Made by a program: the position numbers and the translations under genes
In this document: positions 7,841-17,464 of the stretch, piece by piece
Layout of the letters: each line of letters starts with the position of its first letter
Numbering within the stretch: the stretch's first letter is position 1
Assembly: GCF_000337195.1 (NCBI RefSeq)
Contig: NZ_AOID01000044.1
Coordinates: forward strand, 1 to 64,000
Direction of reading: 5' to 3'
DNA length: 64,000 bases
Origin: Natrinema versiforme JCM 10478
Lineage (GTDB): Archaea; Halobacteriota; Halobacteria; Halobacteriales; Natrialbaceae
The notes under the pieces: model-generated
What the model was told of the DNA's origin: nothing
What the model saw: the letters and a program-made list of their open reading frames with translations, nothing else
The model's database searches: none

Positions 7841-9610
7841 TCAGTCGTCAGAGGGTGCCGCAGACTCCTCGCCGGTGGCGGCCGCCGCGGACTCGCTCTC
7901 CGCGAAGGGGTACCACGACTGCTTGGCGTCGGCCATGTACGGTGCCTCGAAATCCGTCTCCTCGGGTTCACAGAACTCGACGAGCTGTTCTTCGGCCGTC
8001 GCTTCGACCCACTCGCGGAACGTTTGTCCCTCCGAACGGTGGGCCGCGTAGGCCTCGAGCAGGTTGCGGATCGCGCCCGGCGCTTCGTCGGCGGGCACGC
8101 GCTGTTGGACCCAATCGATGAAGGAAGGGTCCTCGCCGACGCCGCCGCCGACGCCGATGTCGAAGGCCTCGACCATCTCGCCGTTCTTCCGAGCGCGCAT
8201 GCCCTGCAGGCCGATGTCGGCGGTCATCGCCTGGCCGCAGTCCGCGGTGCACCCGGAGTAGTGCATCTTGATCTTACCGACATCGTCGGGCAGTTCGACG
8301 TTCTTGTTGAACCAGCGCAGCATGCGGGCCATCCGCCCTTTCGTCTCGGTCAGCGCGATCGAACAGAACTCGGTACCCGTACAAGCCATCGCCCCGCGCT
8401 CGAAGGGGCTGGGCTCGGCGGGGTACTCCTCGAGGATCGGTTCCGCGAGCAGTTCCTCGAGGTCCTCGTCGGCCACGTCGACGATGACGGGGTTCTGGCG
8501 GCGGGTCAAGCGGATCTCGCCCGAGCCGTACTCGTCTGCCAGATCGGCGAGTTCGATGGCGTCTTCGGCCGGCAGGCGGCCGACGGGAACGCTCAGGCCG
8601 ACGTAGTTTTGACCGTCCTTCTGATCGCCGACGCCGACGTGGTCGTGTTGACCCGCTTCGACGGGGCGACCGGCGTTGTAGGTGTACTCCTCGCGGAAGT
8701 CCTCGCCTTCGGTGTGCATCTCGAAGTCGACGTACTCGTCCTGCAGGGTCTCGCGGATTTTCTCCATGCCCCAGTCCTCGGCGAAGAACCGGGCGCGGTT
8801 CTTCGAACGGTTCTGGCGGTTGCCGTAGTCGTGGTAGAGTTCGACGAAGCCGCGGCCGACCTCGTAGGCGTTCTCGGGGCGAACGAAGACATCGAGCGGC
8901 GTCGCGGCGCGGGGCTGGCGACCGCCGAGGCCGCCGCCGATCCGGACGTTGAACCCGCGGACCGCCTCGCCGCCGATCTCCTTGGTCGCCGGCTCGAACC
9001 CGATGTCGTTGATCGAGTCCTGTGCGCAGCCGACCGTACAGCCCGACGCGCTGATGTTGAACTTCCGGGGCATGTTCGCAAGCGCGTCGTCCTTGCGCAG
9101 GTCCTCCTCGAAGCGCTCGAGCAGGGGGCCGGCTTCGACGAACTCCTCGGCCTTGCCGTGGAGCGGACAGCCCGAGATGTTGCGCATCGTGTCACCGCCC
9201 GCGGAGCGCGAGTGGACGCCGGCGGACTCAAGTTTGTCCCAGATTTCGGGGACGTCCTCGAGTTTGAGCCAGTGGAGCTGGACCGATTGACGGGTGGTCA
9301 GGTCGATCCAGCCGTTCCCGAACTCGGGGTTTTCGACGGGCCCTTTCGCGTACTCGCGGGCGACTTCGCCGATCGTTCGCAGTTGGTCGGGCTCTAAGAT
9401 GCCGCTGGCGTTGGTCAGCCGCATCATGAAGTACGATTCCTGTCCGGAGCGCTGGTGGAACAGCCCCCAGAACTTGAACCGAGTGAACCACTTCTCGTGT
9501 TCGTCCTCCGGAATCGCCTCGTAGCCGCCGTTGTCCGCGAACTCGAGGATGTGGTCGCGGACCTCGTCGCCGTAACAGCCCTCCTTGAGCTCCTCTTTCT
9601 TATGCGCCAT
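7841..9610 (-). CDS. nasD: Ferredoxin-dependent assimilatory nitrite reductase
   Basis: 589 residues. Reduces nitrite to ammonium with electrons from ferredoxin. Two repeats of the NirA/SiR fold are visible: the first includes R-x-S-V-Q-L-H-W (about 107-115) and the second the [4Fe-4S]-siroheme ligands C410-x5-C416 (ACTGTEFC) and C454-x3-C458 (CTADC). The NISGCPLHG and SASGCTVGCAQDSINDIG segments are typical of nitrite reductases. ATG 9610 starts MAHKKEELKEG; the upstream in-frame extension lacks homology-like content. It lies beyond narK and nasA on the same strand, as in the nas locus of Haloferax mediterranei, but separated by its own 400-bp promoter region. A sulfite reductase is the alternative, less likely given the neighbours. 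Confidence 0.9.
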   Translation of the reverse strand: MAHKKEELKEGCYGDEVRDHILEFADNGGYEAIPEDEHEKWFTRFKFWGLFHQRSGQESYFMMRLTNASGILEPDQLRTIGEVAREYAKGPVENPEFGNGWIDLTTRQSVQLHWLKLEDVPEIWDKLESAGVHSRSAGGDTMRNISGCPLHGKAEEFVEAGPLLERFEEDLRKDDALANMPRKFNISASGCTVGCAQDSINDIGFEPATKEIGGEAVRGFNVRIGGGLGGRQPRAATPLDVFVRPENAYEVGRGFVELYHDYGNRQNRSKNRARFFAEDWGMEKIRETLQDEYVDFEMHTEGEDFREEYTYNAGRPVEAGQHDHVGVGDQKDGQNYVGLSVPVGRLPAEDAIELADLADEYGSGEIRLTRRQNPVIVDVADEDLEELLAEPILEEYPAEPSPFERGAMACTGTEFCSIALTETKGRMARMLRWFNKNVELPDDVGKIKMHYSGCTADCGQAMTADIGLQGMRARKNGEMVEAFDIGVGGGVGEDPSFIDWVQQRVPADEAPGAIRNLLEAYAAHRSEGQTFREWVEATAEEQLVEFCEPEETDFEAPYMADAKQSWYPFAESESAAAATGEESAAPSDD

Positions 9611-10010
9611 CGTAGACCACCTCGACCGAACGATCGACCCCGAATACGCAGAGTTCCTCGCCAAACATGTCGTAATTCACGTTTCAGTAGCATGTTCCTA
9701 AAACATATAACAGTAACCGTTTACATAACTGGTTTTTCGTAGCGGTTTCAGGACCGGACGTGGTATCTCCAATGACATATGGACTATATTAGGACGTATA
9801 TCACGGCTGACGGGGGTAGAGAATGGGCGATTACACACGCGATCCGTGTGGCCAACCGTCCGGTACGAGCACAATCGGACAGCGATCTCGCTTGCAGCGC
9901 ACAGACCGGTCGGCGAGCGACGCGATCCAGCCGATATGACGCGTCGGATGAGAGTGTGACCGATTTCGAACTCGACAAACGGGCAGAGACGCGGGGAAAA
10001 TCGGACAGCC
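9611..10010. other. Promoter region of the nitrite reductase gene
   Basis: 400 bases without a convincing gene. The half nearest the nitrite reductase is AT-rich (9690-9785). On the minus strand TTATATG (9703-9709) is the best TATA candidate, which would give a leader of roughly 70 nt. An inverted repeat ATGTT-5 nt-AACAT spans 9692-9706 and overlaps it. The left arm resembles one of the repeats before the nitrate reductase gene. A weak inverted pair CCGATTT/AAATCGG (about 9960-10005) lies after the narK stop and might act in 3'-end formation. Confidence 0.45.
9692..9706. promoter_or_regulatory. Inverted repeat at the nitrite reductase promoter
   Basis: ATGTT-CCTAA-AACAT, overlapping the probable TATA box of the nitrite reductase gene. 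A related arm pair (ATGTTC / GAACAT) occurs upstream of the nitrate reductase gene at 13587-13609, so both may be bound by a common nitrogen regulator. Arms of five bases are short and could arise by chance. Confidence 0.3.
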
Positions 10011-11360
10011 TCAATCGTCGGTCGGGACCGCCGTCTCCGGGGTTGGCTCCACTCGAGTGCGGTAGAGTCCGCCGGAGAGGCCGATCGAGACGACCGCGAG
10101 CACGAGGAACACGACGTAGCCGTTGGCGTAGCCGGCGGGCCCCTGCAGATCGACGAAGAGACCGAGGACTGGCGGGATGACGAAGCCGCCGAACGCGCCG
10201 AGGCCGCCGACCAGCCCGGACGCGCCGCCGACGGCCTCCGGGACGTACTTCGGGACGAGCCCGAACACCGCCGCGTTGGCGACGCCGATGCCGATTCCGA
10301 GCAGGACCGTCCCGCCGATCGCGAGCGGGACGGTTCGTGCTGTAATCAGCACGGCCGCGGCGACGCCGACAACGACGAAGCTCGCGATCGCGGTCCGTTC
10401 GCCGCCGAGTCGGTCGCTGACGACGCCGCCCGGGATGCGAACGAGCGCCGCGAGCAGGGTGAACGCGATCGCCGTGAGGGCCCCGGCGCGTTGGACGGAT
10501 AGGTCGTGAACGGCCGCCCAGTAGGACGGGAACCACGTCGTCAGCGCGAGAAAGCCGCCAAAGGAGGTGAAAAACAGCGCGACGAGGACCCACGTCCGCC
10601 AGATGCTCGCCGCCTCGCGGATCGAGGCCATCGCGTCGCCGCTGGGGAACAGTTCCTGTCCTCGCGTTTCGGCCCGCTGTTTCGCGGCGTCGGCCCCGAG
10701 GCCCTGTTTCCGGAGTTGGAAGAACGGCGCGTCGACGGCGACGACCGCGTAGACGAGCGTCCCGCAGACGAGGAAGCCGAACCACGCCAGATACGCGCCG
10801 GTCAGGCCGAGCGCGGCGAGCGCGACGGGGACGACGAGCGTGAAGATCCCCGGCGAACTGTTGCCAAGCCCCGCGTACACCGCGAGCATCGTCCCCTGTC
10901 GATCCTCCGGGGACCAGTACGACGTCTGGGCTGCCCCGACCGAAAACGTCGCGATTCCACAGCCCGACAGCGAGCCGAACAGGAACACGAGCGGGTAGTG
11001 AGCCATGGTCAACCCGTCGGTTCCGAGCGTGACGAGAATCGTCGACAGGCCGGCCATGCCGACGACTGCACAGCCGAGCAAGACGAGAAACGGCTTCGCC
11101 GCGCCGACGTCTTCGACCCACGCACCGAAGGGAATCCGGAGCAACGAACCGGTCAGTTGCGGCGCGGCGACCAGCAGTCCGAGCGCGAGGCCGGACAGTC
11201 CCATCGCTCCCTCGAGTTCGGTCGCGACGGGGCCGTAGAGGACGACGCCGGCGAAGCCGACGAAGAACCCGAGCGTCGCGGACGCGACGCCCCGTCGGGC
11301 GGTTCCCCGAATCTCGAGTGCGTCGTCGTCGACAGGCTCGGAGTCCGATCTCGCCGTCAT
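10011..11360 (-). CDS. narK: NarK-type nitrate/nitrite MFS transporter
   Basis: 449 residues with about 12 membrane helices. Nitrate-signature regions of the NNP family are visible: AVYAGLGNSSPGIFTLVVP (about 165-183) and NAAVFGLVPKYVPEAVGG in the second half, plus the MFS loop motif around 330 (GGVVSDRLGGERT). It imports nitrate for the neighbouring reductases. The gene begins 6 nt after the nitrate reductase stop, so the two are an operon (compare nasA-nasB of Haloferax mediterranei). Plasma membrane location. Confidence 0.92.
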   Translation of the reverse strand: MTARSDSEPVDDDALEIRGTARRGVASATLGFFVGFAGVVLYGPVATELEGAMGLSGLALGLLVAAPQLTGSLLRIPFGAWVEDVGAAKPFLVLLGCAVVGMAGLSTILVTLGTDGLTMAHYPLVFLFGSLSGCGIATFSVGAAQTSYWSPEDRQGTMLAVYAGLGNSSPGIFTLVVPVALAALGLTGAYLAWFGFLVCGTLVYAVVAVDAPFFQLRKQGLGADAAKQRAETRGQELFPSGDAMASIREAASIWRTWVLVALFFTSFGGFLALTTWFPSYWAAVHDLSVQRAGALTAIAFTLLAALVRIPGGVVSDRLGGERTAIASFVVVGVAAAVLITARTVPLAIGGTVLLGIGIGVANAAVFGLVPKYVPEAVGGASGLVGGLGAFGGFVIPPVLGLFVDLQGPAGYANGYVVFLVLAVVSIGLSGGLYRTRVEPTPETAVPTDD

Positions 11361-11366
11361 GAACTG

Positions 11367-13508
11367 TCAGGCGCTCGCTTCGGCGATCGATCTCCCGTCC
11401 CGCTCCCGGAGCGACTCGAGGCGAACCGCACACTGCTTGAAGTTCGGCTCGTTCGAGCGCGGGTCGACGTCGGGCAGCGTGAGGTCGTTCACGTCGGGGT
11501 GGTGGATCGGCAGCCAGACGACTCCGTCGGGGATCGCCTCGTCGGTCTCGATACTGACCGTGACCGACGCCCGCCGAGAGACGACGCGAGCGAACCGCTC
11601 GTCGTCGCCGTCGTCGCGCTCGTCCGCCGAGGTCTCGAGTTCGTCCGCGAAGGCGGCGGCCGTCGCCGGGCTGACCCGGGCCGTCGGCGGCTCGTCCTCG
11701 CGGGTCCGGACCCCGGTGTTGTAGGCGTCCGGGCGGCGCGCGGTCGTCAGCGTGAACGGGTAGGACTCGTCGGTCGGCTCGGGAAGCGGGCGGGCCTCGC
11801 CCGTCGAGAACCGCGCGCGACCCGACTGGGTCGGGAACGACCACGAGTCCTCGGTGGCGTCGCTCGCGTCGCTCTCGCTGCCCTCGTAGTAGCGGTAGCC
11901 CGCCGACACGTCCGGCTCCGGTGCCGGCCAGCGGATCGCGCGTTCGGCCTCGAGGCGGTCGTAGCTGATCCCCGAGCAGTCGGCCGGCGTGCCAGCGGTC
12001 AGCCCGGCGAACTCGTCGAAGACCGATTCGGGCTCCGGCCGGTCGTCGAACAGGTCGGGAACGAGTCGATCGGCGAGCTGGCCGATCAGGGTGAGATCGG
12101 TTCGAACGCCGCCGGGCGTGTCCGTCGCGGCTCGAACACGGGAGATGGTCCGTTCCATGTTGGTCGTCGTTCCCTCGGACTCACCCCACGTCGCCGCGGG
12201 CAGGACGACGTCGGCGTACTCGACCGTCTCGCTGCGGAAGGCGTCCTGGACGACGAGGAACGAGTCCTCGAGTTTCTCGCGGACGCGGGTCGCGTCGGGC
12301 ATGCCCGCAACGGGGTTGGTCGCGACCGCGTAGACCGCGTCGATGTCGTCGCCGATCGCGTCGACGATGCCGACCGGTCCCGGGCCCGGATCGTCGGGGA
12401 ACCGCGAGACCGGCACGTCCCACGTCTCGGCGACCTCGCGGCGGTGGTCCGGATCGGCGAAGGGGCGCTGGCCGGGCCACGACCCCTTCGAGGAGCAGAT
12501 GCGGGTCCCCATCGAGTTGGCCTGGCCGGTCAGCGAGAACGGCCCCGAGCCCGGTCGGAGGTTCCCGGTCGCGAGACAGAGGTCGATCAGCGCGCCCGCG
12601 GCCGCGGTCCCGTTGACGCTCTGGTTGATTCCCATCCCCCAGTAACAGAGGGTGCGGTCCGCGAGCGCGTCGGCGAGGCGGTCGACGTCGTCCATCGAGA
12701 CGCCCGCCATCTCGGCGGCCTCGGCCGCATCCGGTAGTTCCGTGCGGAGTTCCTCGAAGCCGACAGTCGCCTCGGCGACGAATTCCTCGTCGACGCGGTC
12801 CGTCTCGACGACCCGGGCGAGGACGGCTCGAGCGAGCGCGAGATCACCGCCCGGCTCGAGCGGGACGTGGTGGTCGGCGACCTCGGCGGTCTCGCTGTGG
12901 ACGGGATCGACGACGATCAGTTCGGAGTCGTCTTCGTCGGCGGACTGGCGAATCCACCGGAACATGACGGGATGGGCGGCCGCCGGGTTCGCGCCCCAGA
13001 CGACGTGGCTCTCGGCCTCAGGGATGTCGTCGTAGGTCGGCGGCGGCGCGTCGCTGCCGAAGGCGTCGTAGTACGCGGTGACGGCCGAGGCCATACACAG
13101 CGTCGTGTTGGCGTCGTAGTACCGCGTGCCGAACCCGCCGCGGGCGAGTTTCCCGAGCGCGTAGGCGGCCTCGTTGGTCTGCTGGCCGCTCCCCAAGACG
13201 GCGACGCTGTCGCTACCGGACTCGAGTGCGTTCCCGAGTCCGCCCGCCGCGCGCTGGAGGGCCGACTCCCACGTCGTCGGGACGAGCTCCCCGTCTTTTC
13301 GCTCGAGGGGGCGGGTCAGCCACTCGCCGTCCGGATCGGCCGTCTCGCTGACGCCGCGCTGGCACGCCAGTCCCTGATTGACCGGATGCGCGGCATCGCC
13401 GCGGACGGTCTCGAGGCCGTACCCCCGTTCGGGGGCCTGCTGGACGTGACCGCAGCCGACCGCACACCGCATACACGTGGTCGGGACGAGTTCGGTCACG
13501 GGTCCCAC
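11367..13508 (-). CDS. nasA: Assimilatory nitrate reductase, molybdopterin subunit
   Basis: 713 residues. Cytosolic Mo-bisMGD oxidoreductase reducing nitrate to nitrite. The N-terminal [4Fe-4S] site is C12-x2-C15-x3-C19-x29-C49 (TCMRCAVGCG ... GLACQRG). C138 in NTTLCMASA is the likely Mo ligand. The C-terminal molybdopterin-dinucleotide-binding domain follows after about residue 580 (YPFTLTTARRPDAYNTG). No Tat signal is present, in keeping with an assimilatory enzyme. The GTG start at 13508 sits just before the cluster-binding segment; a second in-frame GTG at 13499 is possible. First gene of the nasA-narK operon, with a palindrome over its promoter. Confidence 0.92.
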   Translation of the reverse strand: MGPVTELVPTTCMRCAVGCGHVQQAPERGYGLETVRGDAAHPVNQGLACQRGVSETADPDGEWLTRPLERKDGELVPTTWESALQRAAGGLGNALESGSDSVAVLGSGQQTNEAAYALGKLARGGFGTRYYDANTTLCMASAVTAYYDAFGSDAPPPTYDDIPEAESHVVWGANPAAAHPVMFRWIRQSADEDDSELIVVDPVHSETAEVADHHVPLEPGGDLALARAVLARVVETDRVDEEFVAEATVGFEELRTELPDAAEAAEMAGVSMDDVDRLADALADRTLCYWGMGINQSVNGTAAAGALIDLCLATGNLRPGSGPFSLTGQANSMGTRICSSKGSWPGQRPFADPDHRREVAETWDVPVSRFPDDPGPGPVGIVDAIGDDIDAVYAVATNPVAGMPDATRVREKLEDSFLVVQDAFRSETVEYADVVLPAATWGESEGTTTNMERTISRVRAATDTPGGVRTDLTLIGQLADRLVPDLFDDRPEPESVFDEFAGLTAGTPADCSGISYDRLEAERAIRWPAPEPDVSAGYRYYEGSESDASDATEDSWSFPTQSGRARFSTGEARPLPEPTDESYPFTLTTARRPDAYNTGVRTREDEPPTARVSPATAAAFADELETSADERDDGDDERFARVVSRRASVTVSIETDEAIPDGVVWLPIHHPDVNDLTLPDVDPRSNEPNFKQCAVRLESLRERDGRSIAEASA

Positions 13509-13534
13509 CCCGCCGCGTCGACGCGAATGGGGAT

Positions 13535-13553
13535 GTGTGATTTACAATCACAC
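13535..13553. promoter_or_regulatory. 19-bp palindrome over the nasA promoter
   Basis: Perfect inverted repeat GTGTGATT-TAC-AATCACAC, 8+3+8, from 27 to 45 nt upstream of the nasA start codon. That is where the TATA box of a leaderless transcript should sit, and no better TATA element is nearby (its minus-strand centre reads TGTAAAT). The placement fits a repressor or nitrogen regulator site; the binding protein is unknown. Confidence 0.6.
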
Positions 13554-13586
13554 CCATCGAAGCGAGATTGGCGTAATACCATTCAA

Positions 13587-13609
13587 ATGTTCACAGAGTA
13601 GGAGAACAT
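13587..13609. promoter_or_regulatory. Inverted repeat ATGTTC/GAACAT upstream of nasA
   Basis: Six-base arms with an 11-nt spacer, about 80-100 nt upstream of the nasA start. The same arm core (ATGTT/AACAT) flanks the nitrite reductase TATA region. Candidate second operator; short arms make it uncertain. Confidence 0.3.
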
Positions 13610-13824
13610 ATGCACCTACTAAACGGTGATCGTTTACGAACTCTGTATTTTCACTCGAGGACGGACCGGAGTCCGCAATATGCGAACGGATGCATACAAT
13701 ATAAGGCTATTATATGACGGGTTCGTCGGCAGTCTGTCGAACGAATGTCCACGAATACGCGACTCCGCTAACGGATCGATACCGAGATCATCGCACGAGA
13801 AACCGAAACCCGACTCGAGTCGAC

Positions 13825-14817
13825 CTACTCCCGCCCGACCCACTTGAGGACGAACAGCGTCCCCTCGAACAGCAGGATCATCGTGACGGCGACGAGGATG
13901 GGGGCCATCATCGTCGGGTCGATGGTGAACATAAAGGACAGTCCCGCGAAGGCCGCCCAGAAGTAGAGCCGCTTCTGGGCCAGCCAGCGGCGGGTCGTCA
14001 CGCCCATCATGATCGCCAGCATCATGAACAGCGGAATCTGGAAGACGACCGCGAGAAAGCCCGTCAGCGTGATAATCAGGTTGAACGTCTCGCCGAGTGC
14101 GTACGCGATCTCCGCGCTCCCCTCGGCGTAGTAGGTGAAGTACTCGAAGAGGATCGGGAGGACGAGGATGTAGGAAAACAGCATCCCGCCCGCCGCTAAC
14201 ACGACGCTCGTCGGAACGGCCGCGAGGTAGTACTTGCGCTCGTTGGGATACAGCCCCGGCCGCATGAACAGGTAACACTCGTAGACTAACACCGGCAGGG
14301 CGAACATGATCCCGAGTAGCGACGAGATCTTGATCCGTGTGAGCCACAACTCGAGCGGGTGATAGACGTGTGGCGGCGGGACCTCGCTGACCTCGTAGGG
14401 GAAGACGTTGAACCAGACGAATTCGATGGCTTGAGAGGCCCACAGCAGGCCGATGGCCGTCCCGCCGGCACCGAACAGCAGGACGACCGCGAGCCGGAGG
14501 ACCATCTCCTCGATGTGGTCGGCGAGGGGCATCTCCTCGTCGTCCGGCGGCGTTGAGATGCCCCCGATATCGTCGTCGCGGTCGGGATAGGTCGGCTCGG
14601 GGTTGTGCCGGTCGCCGACGACGCCCTCGCCGTCCGTCTCGAGGCTGGGTCCGTCCGACTCGTCGTAATCGGCCGATCCGTCGTCTGCGGCGGGCTCGGC
14701 GTTGGAATCGGTATCGGAACCGGCACCGGACGCGTCGGCTGGCTGTCGCTCGTCAGGACTCCCCCCCGACTCTCGAGTGCCCTCCACGTCGCGATCGTCC
14801 GCCGGCTCGTCCGACAT
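13825..14817 (-). CDS. tatC: Twin-arginine translocase subunit TatC (single-domain form)
   Basis: 330 residues. About 95 hydrophilic, very acidic N-terminal residues precede a standard TatC core with six membrane helices: PLADHIEEMVLRL (the conserved H-x-x-E-L-R-R-like cytoplasmic start), then FPYEVSEVPPPHVYHPLELW, the ALPVLVYECYLFMRPGLYPNERK loop and F-E-Y-F. It forms the receptor for folded twin-arginine substrates. Haloarchaea export most secreted proteins by Tat and carry two TatC proteins; this is the TatCo-like member. It is divergent from the double-TatC gene, with 140 nt between the starts. Confidence 0.9.
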   Translation of the reverse strand: MSDEPADDRDVEGTRESGGSPDERQPADASGAGSDTDSNAEPAADDGSADYDESDGPSLETDGEGVVGDRHNPEPTYPDRDDDIGGISTPPDDEEMPLADHIEEMVLRLAVVLLFGAGGTAIGLLWASQAIEFVWFNVFPYEVSEVPPPHVYHPLELWLTRIKISSLLGIMFALPVLVYECYLFMRPGLYPNERKYYLAAVPTSVVLAAGGMLFSYILVLPILFEYFTYYAEGSAEIAYALGETFNLIITLTGFLAVVFQIPLFMMLAIMMGVTTRRWLAQKRLYFWAAFAGLSFMFTIDPTMMAPILVAVTMILLFEGTLFVLKWVGRE

Positions 14818-14957
14818 CTACGAGATAGTGATAGGGCACCGGTTATAGGCCTTTTTCTTACGAACACCCCTCGAGAGTGAGAAGGCCGCTCGCTCGGTCC
14901 TCGAACCGCATACCCACTCGAAAGGTTGATAACTGGATGTCAGTTACCGTCTACCCA

Positions 14958-17285
14958 ATGAGTTCTGCCGTCGACGAGGACACTGCCAAGGCCATCAACT
15001 CCGGCCGGGAGACGCTCGGCGCACTACTCTCAGGTGCCCAGCAACACCTCCAGAAGGTGTTCATCGTCTTCCTGCTTGGCTTCGTCGGCTCTTTCTATGC
15101 GCTGCGTGTGGTCATCTGGGATTTCCTCGAGGCGACCGCGAAGGGCCAGATGAACGAGGAAATCGCCGGCTCGACCGATATCATTACTCGGACGCCGTTC
15201 GAGGTGATCCTGCTACAGGCCAAGATCGGCATGATAGCGGGGATCATCGTCGCGATTCCGGCCTTGCTCTTTTTCTCTCGGAAAGCGCTTCGCCGCCGCG
15301 GCTACACCAGCGTGGTCCCGATTTCGAAGGGATATCTCGCCGGGTTCGTCGTGATGGCGCTCTCGTTGTTCGTGGCGGGTGTCGTCTACGCCTACAGCAT
15401 CTTCTTCCCGTACGCCTTCGGATTCCTCGCGGGCAACGCCGTCAGCGCCGGCGTCAAACCCAGTTACGGGATCACCGAGTTCACCGAGTTCATGGCGTTG
15501 CTGACGCTGTCGTTCGGACTCGCCGCCCAACTGCCGCTGTTGATGGGCGTGCTGTCCTACACCGAGATCATCCCCTACGAGACGTTTCGAGACAAGTGGC
15601 GACACGCCGTCGTCGGCATCGTCGTCTTCGGAGCCCTGTTCTCGCCGCCGGACCCGTTCACGCAGGTCATGTGGGCGATGCCGATGGTCATCCTCTACGT
15701 CTTCAGCCTCGGACTGGCCAAGGTGGTCACGAACATCCGCCGGCGCGGCGCGGCGAACTCCGCCGGAACGGGGACCGCCCACGTCAAGCGTCGCCTCCTC
15801 CAGTTCGGCGGCGCGCTCGCCGCCGTCGCCGCCGCGATCACCGTCGCCGTCACTCAGGGCGGCTTCGGCTACCTCCGCGAATCGGTCTACCCCACGTTCC
15901 CGTCGTGGCTGCGACCCAGCGGGACGGGCGGGCTCGAGACCATGGCGATCGAACACGGCCTCCTCGGTGAGATCGCGGTCGGCCTGGTCATCGCTGCCGC
16001 CGTCGGGTTCGTCGTCCTGCTCGGCTACACGATCCACGTGCTCCAACAGCCCGTCTATCCGCGACCGGACGATATCCGACGGGCAGACTCCCACGAGGAT
16101 GTCGACTTCGAGACGCTCGCGGTCGAGGACATCGAGGACGTGTCGACGCAGGTCTTCCAAACGATGAGCGAGGACCAGGCCTTAGAATACTCCCGGCAGG
16201 CCATGTACGACGACAACCGGGCGAAGGCCGAGGCGATCCTCGATCGCTTCGATACGATCCAGGAGGCCGGCGGCGAGAGCGAGTCGGCCAACTCGGGAGA
16301 CGCGGCCGCGACGGGCGGGGCCAGTGCGGACGGAGACGACGAGAGTCTCTTCGCGAGCACCGCGGCCGGCATGCTCGACCCGTTCACCGAAGAGGAGACC
16401 GACGAAGACGACATCGGCGGCTACGCCTACGACATCGCCTTCATCTTCAACAGTCTCACCTCGAAGGTGTTCCGCATCGTCGGGCTCTTCATGGTCGTCA
16501 TGGGCGGCAGCTTCTTCTGGCTCTACTCGGGCGGTCTCGGCAACGTCCTCAGGCTCTTCCTCGATCGGGTCCCCCGGCACGTACTCGAGGAGGTCGTCTC
16601 CGAGGGCGTCGATCCGTCCACGTTGAGCCTCGCCGAGCTCGTCGAAGCGATGGACATCGTCGTCGCCTTGCACCCGGTCGAGGTGCTCATCTTCGAGGCG
16701 AAGGTAAGCGCCCTGGCCGGGCTCGTCGCCACGTTGCCCGTGATCCTGTTCTACGCCTGGCCGCCCGCCAAGGAGCGCGGCCTGGTCTACGGTGACCGTC
16801 GCACGTTCGTCGTCTGGGGCGGCGGCCTCCTGGCCGGCTTCGCCGTCGGGACGTACCTCGGGTTCTTCTGGGTCGCGCCAACGATCATCTCGTATCTGGT
16901 CTCGGACGCGCTCAGCAACGGGATGGTCATCTCCTACCGGATCAAGAGCTTCTTCTGGCTCGTGATCTTCACGACCGTCGGCATCGGCTTCCTGCTGAAC
17001 ATCATCGTCACCATGGCGCTGTTCCACGTCGGCGGCATCGTCAGCTACCGCTCGATGCTCGAGCGCTGGCGGCCGCTGGTCGTCGGCATCTTCGTCGTCG
17101 CCGCCTTCTTCAGCCCGAAGGGGATCCTCATGATGCTCATGTTCGCGATCCCAATCTCGCTCACCTACCTGCTCGGCCTCGCGGTCCTCTACGTCCTCAC
17201 CGCCGGCGGCCGGCTGTTCGGCGGTGGCGGCGGCTCGGCGGCCCCGCCGGACGCCGAAGATACCGGAGCGACCACGACGGAGTGA
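14958..17285 (+). CDS. Fused double-TatC protein (TatCt type)
   Basis: 775 residues with two TatC domains in one chain. The first (about 1-300) has SAQQHLQKVFIVFLLGFVGSF, RTPFEVILLQAKIG and YGITEFTEFMALLTLSFGLAAQLP. The second (about 490-750) repeats the pattern (HPVEVLIFEAKVSALAGLVATLPVILFYAWPPAKERG, YRIKSFFWLVIFTTVGIGFLLN). An acidic linker of roughly 130 residues joins them after two extra membrane helices. Haloarchaeal TatCt is known to have this fused, 14-helix architecture. I prefer ATG 14958 (MSSAVDEDTAK); ATG 14937 is an alternative. Divergent partner of the single tatC. Confidence 0.9.
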   Translation: MSSAVDEDTAKAINSGRETLGALLSGAQQHLQKVFIVFLLGFVGSFYALRVVIWDFLEATAKGQMNEEIAGSTDIITRTPFEVILLQAKIGMIAGIIVAIPALLFFSRKALRRRGYTSVVPISKGYLAGFVVMALSLFVAGVVYAYSIFFPYAFGFLAGNAVSAGVKPSYGITEFTEFMALLTLSFGLAAQLPLLMGVLSYTEIIPYETFRDKWRHAVVGIVVFGALFSPPDPFTQVMWAMPMVILYVFSLGLAKVVTNIRRRGAANSAGTGTAHVKRRLLQFGGALAAVAAAITVAVTQGGFGYLRESVYPTFPSWLRPSGTGGLETMAIEHGLLGEIAVGLVIAAAVGFVVLLGYTIHVLQQPVYPRPDDIRRADSHEDVDFETLAVEDIEDVSTQVFQTMSEDQALEYSRQAMYDDNRAKAEAILDRFDTIQEAGGESESANSGDAAATGGASADGDDESLFASTAAGMLDPFTEEETDEDDIGGYAYDIAFIFNSLTSKVFRIVGLFMVVMGGSFFWLYSGGLGNVLRLFLDRVPRHVLEEVVSEGVDPSTLSLAELVEAMDIVVALHPVEVLIFEAKVSALAGLVATLPVILFYAWPPAKERGLVYGDRRTFVVWGGGLLAGFAVGTYLGFFWVAPTIISYLVSDALSNGMVISYRIKSFFWLVIFTTVGIGFLLNIIVTMALFHVGGIVSYRSMLERWRPLVVGIFVVAAFFSPKGILMMLMFAIPISLTYLLGLAVLYVLTAGGRLFGGGGGSAAPPDAEDTGATTTE

Positions 17286-17464
17286 CGGTGGTCCCCGCAC
17301 GCACCGACACCGGTTGTTCATCGATCGCGCAGTCGGCGGAGAAATCGGCTGGGCAGGGCGTGACAATCCCTCATTACCGCGATAGAAAATGTCTGTTACA
17401 CTGATTACTGCGTTCTACTCAATCGCCGCGCAGAGATCCTATTTCACACGCGACACGTGCACTC

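Larger units (their letters stand above)
13509..13824. other. Upstream region of the nitrate assimilation operon
   Basis: 316 bases without a convincing gene between the nitrate reductase start and the stop of the tatC gene. It is AT-richer than its surroundings and holds the palindromes listed separately. A further AT patch at 13690-13720 (ATACAATATAAGG, TATTATATGAC) may be a second promoter or the 3' region of tatC. Confidence 0.5.

Noticed and set aside
9779-10180. Plus-strand frame of 133 codons upstream of the nitrite reductase gene
   Set aside because: It runs into the narK gene on the other strand, has no conserved motif, and its composition changes abruptly where the narK shadow begins.
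14877-17366. Minus-strand frames opposite the double-TatC gene
   Set aside because: They are charged, repetitive shadow peptides without domains. The plus strand encodes conserved TatC helices.
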